From Microbacterium oleivorans (GTDB lineage Bacteria; Actinomycetota; Actinomycetes; Actinomycetales; Microbacteriaceae): a DNA stretch of 64,000 nt. This document shows positions 17,201 through 24,221 of the stretch, one piece after another (position 1 is the first letter of the stretch; each line of letters starts with the position of its first letter). The position numbers and the translations under genes are program-made. Location of the stretch: contig NZ_JAMBOV010000001.1 in the NCBI RefSeq assembly GCF_023715745.1, positions 868,001-932,000 on the forward strand, in the 5' to 3' direction. The notes beneath the pieces are model-generated. The model saw nothing but the letters and a program-made list of their open reading frames with translations. It did no database searches and was not told the DNA's origin.

Positions 17201-17876
17201 GCTCGACCGCATCCTCGCAGAAGGCATGCTCGACGCGTCCGTCGCCTACGGCTACTTCCCGGTCGTGAGCGAGGGCGACGACGTCGTGGTGCTTCATCAC
17301 GGGGCGGATGCCGCCGGGCGCCTCGGCGTGCCGGGGCTGCTCGCGCCCGACGGCGGTTCCGGGGGCGAGGTCGGCGCCGAGCGGCTGCGGTTCTCGTTCC
17401 CGCGGCAGCGACGCGACCGCCACCTGTGCCTCGCCGACTTCGTGCGGTCACGCGAGTCGGGGCAGGTGGACGTGCTTCCCGTGCAGCTCGTGACGGCCGG
17501 CGCGCGCATCGACCAGGTCACCGCGAAGCTGTTCGCCGAGAACCGGTACCGGGACTACTTCGAGCTCAACGGTCTCGTGATGCAGCTGACCGAGGCGCTC
17601 GCCGAGTTCTGGCACGCCCGCGTCCGCGCCGAGCTCGGTTTCGCGGGCGAGGACCCGACCGACACTGCGGGGCTGTTCAAGCTCGAGTACCGGGGCGCCC
17701 GGTTCTCGCTCGGCTACCCGGCGTGCCCCGACATGGAGGACCGCAGAAAAGTCGTGGAGCTGCTGCGGCCGGAGCGGATGGGGGTCGAGCTCAGCGACGA
17801 GCTGCAGCTGCACCCCGAGCAGTCGACGGATGCTTTCGTCTTCCACCACCCCGAAGCGAAGTACTTCTCGGTGTGA
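14250..17876 (+). CDS. metH: Cobalamin-dependent methionine synthase
   Basis: Transfers a methyl group from methyltetrahydrofolate via cobalamin to homocysteine, giving methionine. The 1208 residues show the full four-module order. First is a homocysteine domain (DGAMGTMLQ near residue 38, zinc ligand pair in GGCCGTTPEH near 310). Next is a pterin-binding barrel (AIGERTNANGSKAF near 360). The cobalamin domain follows, with the base-off motif DVHDIGKN (near 757). Last is the reactivation domain, with YPACPDMEDR near the C-terminus. The GTG at 14250 follows TAGACT by 7 nt; the open frame continues upstream but has no homologous sequence there. Being strictly B12-dependent, it links to the candidate cobalamin transporter at 24.2-27.5 kb. 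Confidence 0.96.
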   Translation: MSSTLALRFPLDVESVPRTARAQALLDALAERVVIADGAMGTMLQRHDPTLEDYQQLEGCNEILNVSRPDMIAAIHDEYLATGIDAIETNTFGANWSNLSDYGIDDRIHELAAAGARIARERVDAAEAADGRIRWVLGSLGPGTKLPSLGHTTYEHLKETFALQAEGLIDGGADALLIETSQDLLQTKAAVNGCKQAIVHRGIRLPIFVEVTVETTGTMLMGSEIGAALTALEPLGVDAIGLNCATGPTEMSEHLRHLSKHATVPVVCMPNAGLPVLTAAGAHYPLTPDELATAHEQFVREFGLGLVGGCCGTTPEHMSAVVERLRPVAAPAPRSPMIEPGVASLYQHVPFDQDTAYLAIGERTNANGSKAFREAMLDGRWDDCVEIARNQIRVGAHLLDVCVDYVGRDGVADVREIVSRFASASTLPLVIDSTEPAVLQAGLELIGGRPVVNSVNYEDGDGPASRFGRIMPLVKEHGSAVIALTIDEQGQARTAADKLRIASRLVDELVGVWGMRVSDIVVDCLTFPIATGQEETRRDAIETIEAIRALVAKYPGINTTLGVSNVSFGLNPAARSVLNSVFLHEATQAGLTSAIVDAAKIVPLASIPEGQRKVALDLVWDRRETDAEGNVTYDPLAVMLDMFAGVDTAALRDQRAAELAALPVGERLERRIIDGELKGLEADLDLARENGVAPLDIINDHLLEGMNVVGERFGAGQMQLPFVLQSAEVMKTAVALLEPHMERTGASGKGTIVLATVRGDVHDIGKNLVDIILTNNGYTVVNLGIKQPIADIIAAAEEHDADVIGMSGLLVKSTVVMKENLEELASRGLAGRWPVILGGAALTRAYVEDDLAGIFPGEVRYAKDAFEGLALMEPLVKIARGADPGSVGLPALKKRIHSAGSKLTLTEPEAMPGRSDVASDNPVPAPPFWGTRIVRGVALADYAAFLDERATFMGQWGLKPGRGEDGLSYEQLVETEGRPRLRYWLDRILAEGMLDASVAYGYFPVVSEGDDVVVLHHGADAAGRLGVPGLLAPDGGSGGEVGAERLRFSFPRQRRDRHLCLADFVRSRESGQVDVLPVQLVTAGARIDQVTAKLFAENRYRDYFELNGLVMQLTEALAEFWHARVRAELGFAGEDPTDTAGLFKLEYRGARFSLGYPACPDMEDRRKVVELLRPERMGVELSDELQLHPEQSTDAFVFHHPEAKYFSV

Positions 17877-17883
17877 GGGCCGG

Positions 17884-18696
17884 TCAGAGCCGCGTGTAGC
17901 GCGCCCGGAAGAAGGCGTAGACGCCGTAGGCGATCCACCCCGCGCCGACGAGGACCAGGAGGATCTTGCCGGCGGGTAGATCGGCGATGGTCCGCAGGGC
18001 GCCGTCGAGGCCGCTGGATTTCTCGGGGTCGTTGGTGACGGCTGCGACGAGGAAGAGGACGCCCACACCCGCCATCGCCACGCCGCGCGCGATGTAGCCG
18101 ACCGTGCCGAGGAGCCGCACGCCGCGGCCGGCGGTCCCACTCGGCATGCTGAGGTCGCGCTCGAACCGACGCGTGACGCCCTTGAACACGAGGTATCCCG
18201 CGATGGCGATCAGCACGATCCCGACGGCCACGACGAGGAAGACCCCACCCGGGGTCGAGAGGAGCCCGGCGGTGAGCGAGGTCGTCGACCCGGACGAGCT
18301 CGAGGACCCGCCCGCGGCGAACGTGCCCGCGGTGACGGCGATCGCCAGATAGACGACACCCTTCGCGCCGTTCTTGACGATGTGCACGACCCTGTCCTTG
18401 CCGGACTCCGCGCTGCGGTCGAGGACGGCGCTCAGCAGGTGCCACACTCCGAGCGCTGCGAGCCCGACCGTGACCGCCCACAGCAGGAAGACGCCGCCGG
18501 GTGCTGCCGCGAGCTGGGCGAGTGCGCCGGACTGGTCGGCCTCCTGCCCGCCGCCGCCACCGACGGCGATCGAGATCGCGATGACGCCGATGAGGATGTG
18601 GACGAGACCGCTCGCGGCGAACCCTGCCCGTGCGAGGACGTGGACCGCCCGGCTGTTCTTCGCATCGTGAGCGGCGCTCTTGGCTGTGGAGGTCAT
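17884..18696 (-). CDS. DUF1206 membrane protein
   Basis: A 270-residue integral membrane protein with six hydrophobic segments arranged as three similar helix pairs. The repeated pattern is LARAGFAASGLVHILIGVIAI, then KGVVYLAIAVTAGTF, then GYIARGVAMAGVGVLFLVAAV. This matches the threefold internal repeat of DUF1206 proteins, whose function is not known. The ATG at 18696 is exactly 6 nt after TAGGCT (18703-18708, minus strand), so the mRNA is probably leaderless. It is convergent with metH, 7 nt apart, and divergent from a LacI regulator. No catalytic residues are evident. Confidence 0.8.
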   Translation of the reverse strand: MTSTAKSAAHDAKNSRAVHVLARAGFAASGLVHILIGVIAISIAVGGGGGQEADQSGALAQLAAAPGGVFLLWAVTVGLAALGVWHLLSAVLDRSAESGKDRVVHIVKNGAKGVVYLAIAVTAGTFAAGGSSSSSGSTTSLTAGLLSTPGGVFLVVAVGIVLIAIAGYLVFKGVTRRFERDLSMPSGTAGRGVRLLGTVGYIARGVAMAGVGVLFLVAAVTNDPEKSSGLDGALRTIADLPAGKILLVLVGAGWIAYGVYAFFRARYTRL

Positions 18697-18772
18697 GGCG
18701 TCAGCCTAGGGACGGTGCCCGGTGGGGACGTGGGGGTTGCGCTCCGCTGTACAGTGACGCGCGGGAGGGCCG

Positions 18773-19774
18773 ATGACACCGACGGTGCACGATGTGGCGC
18801 GGCTGGCCGGCGTCTCGATCAAGACGGTGTCGAACGTCATCAACGGCCACCCTCATGTGCGGGCGTCGACGCGGCAGAGGGTGCAGCAGGCGATCGCGGA
18901 GCTCGGGTACACCCCGAACCTGACGGCGCGGAACCTGCGCAACGGGCGGACCGGGGTGATTGCGCTCGCCGTGCCGGATCTGTCGTTCAGCTACTTCGCC
19001 GAGCTTGCCGGGATGGTCATCGCCCGCGCCGAGGAGCGCGGCGTCGTCGTGCTGGTCGAGCAGACCGGCGGGGAACGCGAGCGGGAACGCGAGTTGCTGC
19101 GGAGCCCGCGACTCGGGCTGACCGACGGGCTCATCCTCAGTCCGCTCGGCCTGCAGGCCTCGGATCTCGCCGACCGCCCGCGGGCCTATCCCGCGGTGCT
19201 GCTGGGCGAGCGGGTGTACGACGCCGCCATCGATCACGTGACCATGCGCAACGCCGAGGCGGCGCAGGCGGCGACGGCGCACCTGCTGGCCGCGGGCCGC
19301 CGGCGCATCGCCGTCCTCGGCGCGCACGATGACGACGGCGCCGCCGGGCTGCGTCTCCGGGGATATCGGGCCGCACTCGCCGACGCCGGCATCGCCCTCG
19401 ATCCCGAGCTCATCGTCGAGACCCGGTTCTGGGACCGTGCGGGCGGCGCGGACGCGGTCCGGGGCCTCCTCGCTCGGGGAGCGGGATTCGACGCCGTGTT
19501 CGGGTTGAACGACACCCTCGCGCTCGGGGCGATCCGCGCGCTGCAGGAGGCCGGACGCCGCGTCCCCGACGAGGTGGCCGTCGTCGGCTTCGACGACCTC
19601 GACGAGGCGGAGTATGCGATCCCGTCCCTCACGACGATCGATCCGGGACGCCGGTGGATCGCGCAGACCGCGGTCGACACTCTCCTCGCCCGGGTGGCGG
19701 ATGCCGCCGGCCCTGCGGGTGTGGTGTCGGCGCCGTTCGAGCTGCGCGTGCGGGAATCGGCGCCGGCGCACTGA
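18773..19774 (+). CDS. LacI family transcriptional regulator
   Basis: A 333-residue LacI/GalR repressor. The HTH is VHDVARLAGVSIKTVSNVINGHPHVRAST (residues 4-32), followed by the hinge helix (NLTARNLRNGRTGVIAL). The periplasmic-binding-protein-like sugar domain runs through VVGFDDLDEAEYAIPSLTTI near residue 275. The ATG has a ribosome site (GGGAGGG, 18763-18769) and a TACAGT box at 18750-18755. The next gene on the same strand is a GH51 arabinofuranosidase after a 206-bp gap with a candidate operator, so it may sense arabinose-derived sugars. That link rests on neighbourhood only. Confidence 0.9.
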   Translation: MTPTVHDVARLAGVSIKTVSNVINGHPHVRASTRQRVQQAIAELGYTPNLTARNLRNGRTGVIALAVPDLSFSYFAELAGMVIARAEERGVVVLVEQTGGERERERELLRSPRLGLTDGLILSPLGLQASDLADRPRAYPAVLLGERVYDAAIDHVTMRNAEAAQAATAHLLAAGRRRIAVLGAHDDDGAAGLRLRGYRAALADAGIALDPELIVETRFWDRAGGADAVRGLLARGAGFDAVFGLNDTLALGAIRALQEAGRRVPDEVAVVGFDDLDEAEYAIPSLTTIDPGRRWIAQTAVDTLLARVADAAGPAGVVSAPFELRVRESAPAH

Positions 19775-19980
19775 CCTGCGGCATCCGCTCGGCGGTCTGC
19801 CTGCGGCATCCGCTCGTGCCGTGTTCGCGGATGCGATGGACCCCGCGCGACACGCCGCGTTCGCGCCCGCCTCGACGGCGTGCCGTCGCGGATCCATTGC
19901 GTCCGCTGACGCTTGACGACCGGCATTCGCGCCGCCATCATGAATTACAACGTTTACCGGTTTGACCAAGAAAGCCCTAC
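19775..19980. other. Intergenic region before the GH51 gene
   Basis: No gene seen. It holds two nearby copies of CTGCGGCATCCGCTCG (beginning 19781 and 19799). A promoter-like TTGACG (19913-19918) lies 17 nt from CATCAT (19936-19941), and an AACGTT-centred site follows just downstream. Confidence 0.5.
19945..19958. promoter_or_regulatory. Possible LacI-type operator before the arabinofuranosidase
   Basis: TTACAACGTTTACC has the central CpG in AACGTT common to LacI-family sites, but only the inner six bases are symmetric. Its place between the promoter-like boxes and the ATG suits a repressor site. Confidence 0.3.
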
Positions 19981-21492
19981 ATGACCTCCGCACGCCTCAT
20001 TGTCGACGCCGCAGCCCCCATCGGCGAGGTCCGTCGCAAGATCTTCGGCGGCTTCGTCGAGCACCTCGGCCGGCACATCTACGACGGCATCTTCGAGCCC
20101 GGTCACGACACGGCGGATGCCGAGGGGTTCCGCACCGACGTGATCGACCTCGTCAAGGAGCTCGGGGTCGACACGATCCGCTACCCCGGCGGCAACTTCG
20201 TGTCGGGCTTCCGCTGGGAGGACTCGGTCGGGCCCGTCGCCGAGCGCCCGCGTCGCCTCGACCTGGCGTGGCACTCCACCGAGACGAACGAGGTCGGCCT
20301 GCACGAGTTCTCGTCGTGGCTCGACAAGGTCGGCAGCGACCTGATGATGGCAGTGAACCTCGGCACGCGCGGCACGCTCGAGGCGATCGACCTGCTCGAG
20401 TACTGCAACATCCGGTCGGGGACGACGCTCAGCGACCAGCGCGTCGCGAACGGCGCGACGGAGCCTTTCGACGTGCGCATGTGGTGTCTCGGCAACGAGA
20501 TGGACGGACCGTGGCAGCTCGGCCACCGCTCGGCGGAGGACTACGGCAAGCTCGCATCCCGCACGGCGAAGGGGATGCGCCAGCTCGACCCGTCGATCCA
20601 GCTCGTCGTGTGCGGTTCGTCCGGCGCGACGATGCCGACCTTCGGCGAGTGGGAGCGGGTCGTCCTCACCCACACCTACGACGACGTCGACCTCATCTCG
20701 TGTCACGCGTACTACGAGGAGAAGGACGGCGACATCGACAGCTTCCTCGCCTCGGCGGTCGACATGGACCGCTTCATCGAGACGGTCGTCGCGACCGCCG
20801 ACCATGTCGCCGCCGTCAAGCGGTCCACCAAGAATATCGACATCTCGTTCGACGAGTGGAACGTCTGGTACCTGTCGCGGTGGGAGAACGTCGAGAAGAT
20901 CGACGGCATCGACAACTGGCCGGTCGCGCCGCGTCTGCTCGAGGACGTGTACTCGGTGGTGGATGCCGTGGTCTTCGGCAGCCTCATGATCTCGCTGCTC
21001 AAGCACGCCGACCGGGTCGCGAGCGCCTCGCTCGCGCAGCTCGTGAACGTCATCGCGCCGATCATGACCGAGCCGGGCGGACCGGCATGGCGCCAGACGA
21101 CGTTCTTCCCGTTCTCGATCACCTCGCGCCTCGCGCAGGGGAACGCGATGCGAGTGCTCGTCGACGCGCCGTCGTACGAGACGGCCGTCTTCGGCGAGGT
21201 CCCGCTCGTCGACGCCGTCGCCACGCGCGACGCCGCGACCGGCCGCAGCGCGGTCTTCCTCGTCAACCGCAGCACGACCGATGCGATCGAGATCACGGTG
21301 GACGTGTCGGGCCTGGGCGCCACCTCGATCGCCGAGACGCACACGCTCTCGGACGACGACGTCTACGCGAAGAACACTCTCGCCGACCGGGAGCGCGTCG
21401 CGCCGCGAGCGAACGAGTCCGCTGTGCTCGACGGCGACACGTTGACGATCACGCTGCCGCCGGTGTCGTGGACGGCGGTCGCGCTCGGCTGA
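19981..21492 (+). CDS. Alpha-L-arabinofuranosidase, GH51
   Basis: Releases arabinofuranose from arabinan or arabinoxylan fragments. It has no signal peptide, so it probably acts inside the cell on imported oligosaccharides. The 503-residue length is typical. GH51 marks are IFGGFVEHLGRHIYDGIFEPG near residue 20, the acid/base Glu in WCLGNEMDGPWQ (near 173), and the nucleophile Glu in SFDEWNVWY (near 290). A C-terminal beta-sandwich follows (residues about 370-503). The start context is weak (aagaaagccctac), so another start is conceivable, but this one gives the conserved N-terminus. It is preceded by a LacI regulator and a candidate operator. Confidence 0.93.
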   Translation: MTSARLIVDAAAPIGEVRRKIFGGFVEHLGRHIYDGIFEPGHDTADAEGFRTDVIDLVKELGVDTIRYPGGNFVSGFRWEDSVGPVAERPRRLDLAWHSTETNEVGLHEFSSWLDKVGSDLMMAVNLGTRGTLEAIDLLEYCNIRSGTTLSDQRVANGATEPFDVRMWCLGNEMDGPWQLGHRSAEDYGKLASRTAKGMRQLDPSIQLVVCGSSGATMPTFGEWERVVLTHTYDDVDLISCHAYYEEKDGDIDSFLASAVDMDRFIETVVATADHVAAVKRSTKNIDISFDEWNVWYLSRWENVEKIDGIDNWPVAPRLLEDVYSVVDAVVFGSLMISLLKHADRVASASLAQLVNVIAPIMTEPGGPAWRQTTFFPFSITSRLAQGNAMRVLVDAPSYETAVFGEVPLVDAVATRDAATGRSAVFLVNRSTTDAIEITVDVSGLGATSIAETHTLSDDDVYAKNTLADRERVAPRANESAVLDGDTLTITLPPVSWTAVALG

Positions 21493-21520
21493 GACGGATG
21501 GGTCGCCGTACGGTGGTGAT

Positions 21521-22066
21521 GTGAGGTTCGTCTTCCACCAGCGGGTCGATCTCGTGGGCGATGCGCTCCTCCCGGCATCCGAGCTGGCGGCGCTCGACCT
21601 GACCGCGCACGCGCGCGCCATCGCGAAGTACGACGACACTCCGGAACGGCGCCGGCTGCGGGACACCGCGATCCCCGGCACGGGGAGGTCGTGGACGGAG
21701 GTCGTCTTCCTCAGCCCGGTGCACCCGCACGCGATCTGGCGCGCCTGGCGTGAGGTGCGCGGCAAGGAGCTTCCGCGCGCGGAGTTCTGGGCGATCCCCG
21801 CAGGAGACCTGCCCGCGGGGACCGTCGTCCTCGACCGGACGATCACGGCGACCGGGGACCCGATCCACCCGTCGGAGGTGGCGCCCTTCGACCCGGCGTC
21901 CTTCGAGACGGCGACGGAAATCCCGCCGGCGAACCGCGCGTGGCTCGAGGAGATGGTGCGTCGCGGCGTGAGCGGAGCATGGTTCCACGGCATCCCGCAC
22001 GTGCTCGCGCCGGGGGCGGTACCCCTCGGGAACGCCACGGTGATCGGTTGGGAAGAGCCGTTCTGA
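21521..22066 (+). CDS. Conserved-looking protein of unknown function
   Basis: A 181-residue soluble protein that I do not recognise. It begins MRFVFHQRVDLVGDALLPASELAAL and has no signal peptide or membrane segment. Notable residues are His/Trp-rich patches (SPVHPHAIWRAWREVRGK and WFHGIPHVLAPG) that could bind a ligand or metal, but no known motif is complete. The GTG is exactly 6 nt after TACGGT (21509-21514), supporting both the start and its expression. It follows the GH51 gene and is convergent with the nuclease-like gene, 1 nt apart. Confidence 0.65.
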   Translation: MRFVFHQRVDLVGDALLPASELAALDLTAHARAIAKYDDTPERRRLRDTAIPGTGRSWTEVVFLSPVHPHAIWRAWREVRGKELPRAEFWAIPAGDLPAGTVVLDRTITATGDPIHPSEVAPFDPASFETATEIPPANRAWLEEMVRRGVSGAWFHGIPHVLAPGAVPLGNATVIGWEEPF

Positions 22067-22067
22067 C

Positions 22068-22961
22068 TCAGCGACGGTAGGCGTCGACGACGAGATCGCC
22101 GCGGATGCCGCGCAGCGCGTCGAGGATCGCCGGGACGGTCCTCGCCCCCGCCGTCCGCAGCACGACGTCGTGCGGGCCGAGGGGCTCGAGCCCGCCCGTG
22201 CGGATCCGGACGACCTCCCAGCCCGCGCTGCGCAGCAGCGCGTCCTTCCGTCGATCGGATGCCTCTCGCCGCCCCACGTGCTCGAGCCCGTGACGCCCCG
22301 GGGTGTCGTACTCGATCGCGACCCGCAGCTCGGGAAGCAGGATGTCGGGCCACACCTCCCGGTGCCGGAAGAACGGCCGGCTCACCCGCACCGCCGTCAT
22401 CCCCTCGGTGAACAGGAGCGCCTGCGAGAGCCCTTGTCGCAGTCGCCCTTCGGCAGCGGATGCCGGCCGGGGAGCGCACGCGCTGACGAACGGCTCGCCG
22501 ACGGGGACGTCGGGGGTCTTCTCGCAGATCGCGGGCGCCGTGCGCGTCGGTCGCGGCGCCGGAGCGGGGGCCACCGGCATCCGCACCGCCTTCGCACGGT
22601 CGACCGCAGCCAGCACCTGCGCGGCATCCACCCGCTCGATGACCTTCACCGGTCGCGGCGCGGCGAGGGCGGAGCATTCGGGACACCAGGCGGACCGCCG
22701 CCGGACCCGCCCCGGCCGCTCGCGCTGCTCGGTGGGCGTCGCGGCGAACCGGTGGCCGGCCGTGCACTCCCAGCACAGCAGCACGTCGGCCGCCGGCGGG
22801 ATCTGCGACAGCGAGATGCCCTCGTTGAGGTCGGGGTGGTACTGCCGGACGAGCTCGGGGTAGGCCGCCCACGCCGATCGGTAGGTGCCGACGGGGTAGG
22901 GCACCTCGACGCCGCGCGAGAACTGGCGTCGCTGCCACCACCACCGCACGGGTTCCGTCAC
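22068..22961 (-). CDS. Treble-clef zinc-ribbon plus Vsr/DUF559-like nuclease domain protein
   Basis: A 297-residue protein with two parts. Residues 55-100 hold a probable zinc ribbon: C63-x2-C66, H70, then C93-x2-C96, in the order CWECTAGHRF...WCPECS. This layout resembles the treble-clef repeats often joined to endonucleases. Residues about 200-297 look like a Vsr/DUF559-type restriction-fold domain. Its features are EGRLRQGLSQ, an acidic residue in RVAIEYDTPGRHG, then RRKDALLRSAGWEVVRIR, the usual order of the catalytic core and basic helix. A Pro/Ala-rich linker joins them. The GTG at 22961 is 7 nt after TACCGT. There is no adjacent methylase, so a restriction-modification role is not supported. 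Function inferred from fold-level resemblance. Confidence 0.65.
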   Translation of the reverse strand: MTEPVRWWWQRRQFSRGVEVPYPVGTYRSAWAAYPELVRQYHPDLNEGISLSQIPPAADVLLCWECTAGHRFAATPTEQRERPGRVRRRSAWCPECSALAAPRPVKVIERVDAAQVLAAVDRAKAVRMPVAPAPAPRPTRTAPAICEKTPDVPVGEPFVSACAPRPASAAEGRLRQGLSQALLFTEGMTAVRVSRPFFRHREVWPDILLPELRVAIEYDTPGRHGLEHVGRREASDRRKDALLRSAGWEVVRIRTGGLEPLGPHDVVLRTAGARTVPAILDALRGIRGDLVVDAYRR

Positions 22962-23005
22962 CGTGCCGACGGTAGGCGAGGGCTCGGACACGGCATACTG
23001 CGAGG

Positions 23006-23758
23006 GTGCGTCCCCTCCGACTCGCCGCCGTGCTGCTCCCCGCGATCGCTCTTGCGGGCTGCGTGTCCACGGCCAGTATCGAGTCCGAGGAAATGCCGAC
23101 TCCAACGCCGTCACGCACGGTCGTATCGTCACCCGACGAGGCCCGCGCGTGCACGGTGGAGGCGAGTGAGGACCTCCGCGTGGGCAACTCCGTGGACGGG
23201 ATGCCGGGGATCGACGACGTGTCGACGATGCAGTGGACGGCGGCGCGTCACCTGCGAGGTGACGGCGCATGCGCCCCGGCCAGGACGGAGCCGGGCTATC
23301 CGGCGGCGGCGTGCACCGTGGCCGTCGGCGACACCCCCGCCTACTCCGAGCCCGCCGACGACATGTTCGCCGCGGGTGCGATCGACCAGACGTCCGCGCG
23401 TGTCAGTGGAGAGACCGAAGCCGCTGTCGGGTTCGCCTATGCGGCATCCGTCTGGCGATTCGGATCAGCCACGCAGGCTGCCGCTGCACCGCTCGTGGGC
23501 CTCATCGCGTCGTGCGACGGCGTCACCGAGCGGACGGACGGGGGCGTCTTGCGATACGAGGTCCGCGAAGGTGAAAAGCCACACGTGCGAGTGACCGTCC
23601 TCGGCACATCGGTTTTGCTCCTGCGCAGCCTGCAGACGCCAGGAGGGGGCGGGACGACCGGCCTCTCGACGGGTTCGGGGCTCCTCCCCGCCGCGGCGAT
23701 CGATCACCTCGAAGGCTGGTGGCTCGCGAACGTCGCGGACGCACCGGACGAACCCTGA
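23006..23758 (+). CDS. Predicted lipoprotein of unknown function
   Basis: A 250-residue secreted lipoprotein. The signal peptide is MRPLRLAAVLLPAIALAGC, with a clean lipobox (LAGC, Cys 19) and a Thr/Pro/Ser-rich linker after it. The mature part has several Cys residues spaced like a disulfide-bonded extracytoplasmic domain (ACTVE, GACAPARTE, AACTVA, ASCDG). No family recognised. The GTG lies 6 nt after CATACT (22994-22999), giving a leaderless start, and the gene is divergent from the nuclease-like gene. It resembles the sensor-like lipoproteins common in actinobacteria, but no ligand can be named. Confidence 0.75.
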   Translation: MRPLRLAAVLLPAIALAGCVSTASIESEEMPTPTPSRTVVSSPDEARACTVEASEDLRVGNSVDGMPGIDDVSTMQWTAARHLRGDGACAPARTEPGYPAAACTVAVGDTPAYSEPADDMFAAGAIDQTSARVSGETEAAVGFAYAASVWRFGSATQAAAAPLVGLIASCDGVTERTDGGVLRYEVREGEKPHVRVTVLGTSVLLLRSLQTPGGGGTTGLSTGSGLLPAAAIDHLEGWWLANVADAPDEP

Positions 23759-23765
23759 TCCGCGA

Positions 23766-24179
23766 TCAGGCGACCTGCTGGCCGCACATCCCGCAGACGC
23801 CGGTCGCGGAGACCTCGACGAAGCAGTCCGGGCACATCGCGCGCACGACGTCGAGCGACGCCGCAGGGCGCTTCGGAGCGACCGTGCGCTCCGGACGCGG
23901 CTTCGGCGCGGTGCCACGGGCCTTGCCCGGGCGGGCGACGGACGGCGCGGGCGGCGGCGCGGTCTTCGGGGCGTGCTCGGCGCAGTAATACCGCACGAAG
24001 CCCGCGTGATTGTTGGGATGCCGGTGCTTCACGACCCACAGTTCGGTGCGCTCGCGCGGCTCGCTGCCGGCGGGGCAGCTCACGCAACGGGTCGGTTCGC
24101 CGGGCACAGCGTCGGCGGCGAGCACGGGCGTCTCGAACGGAAGAGCATCCCGCCAATCGGATGATCTCGTGATCTTCAT
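23766..24179 (-). CDS. Small two-zinc-knuckle protein of unknown function
   Basis: A 137-residue soluble protein. An N-terminal metal site is suggested by C32-x2-C35 (RCVSCPAG) together with H52/H54 and a later Cys-x2-His (YYCAEHAP). A basic Pro/Ala/Lys linker (residues 71-108, rich in PKPRP and APKRP) looks disordered. A C-terminal zinc ribbon follows, CPDC...CGMC. Relatives in actinobacterial genomes are sometimes labelled glucose-6-phosphate dehydrogenase, which the length and motifs clearly rule out. The ATG has a plausible ribosome site (GGAAGGA). It is convergent with the lipoprotein gene. RNA or DNA binding is possible but unproven. Confidence 0.7.
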   Translation of the reverse strand: MKITRSSDWRDALPFETPVLAADAVPGEPTRCVSCPAGSEPRERTELWVVKHRHPNNHAGFVRYYCAEHAPKTAPPPAPSVARPGKARGTAPKPRPERTVAPKRPAASLDVVRAMCPDCFVEVSATGVCGMCGQQVA

Positions 24180-24221
24180 GCGGGGGTCCTTCCGCGGCGC
24201 TCGTCGGGGGTGAGGGCCGCC

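Noticed and set aside
23766..24179. Glucose-6-phosphate dehydrogenase label for the small zinc protein.
   Set aside because: 137 residues with two zinc motifs cannot be that enzyme; it would be an inherited mis-annotation.
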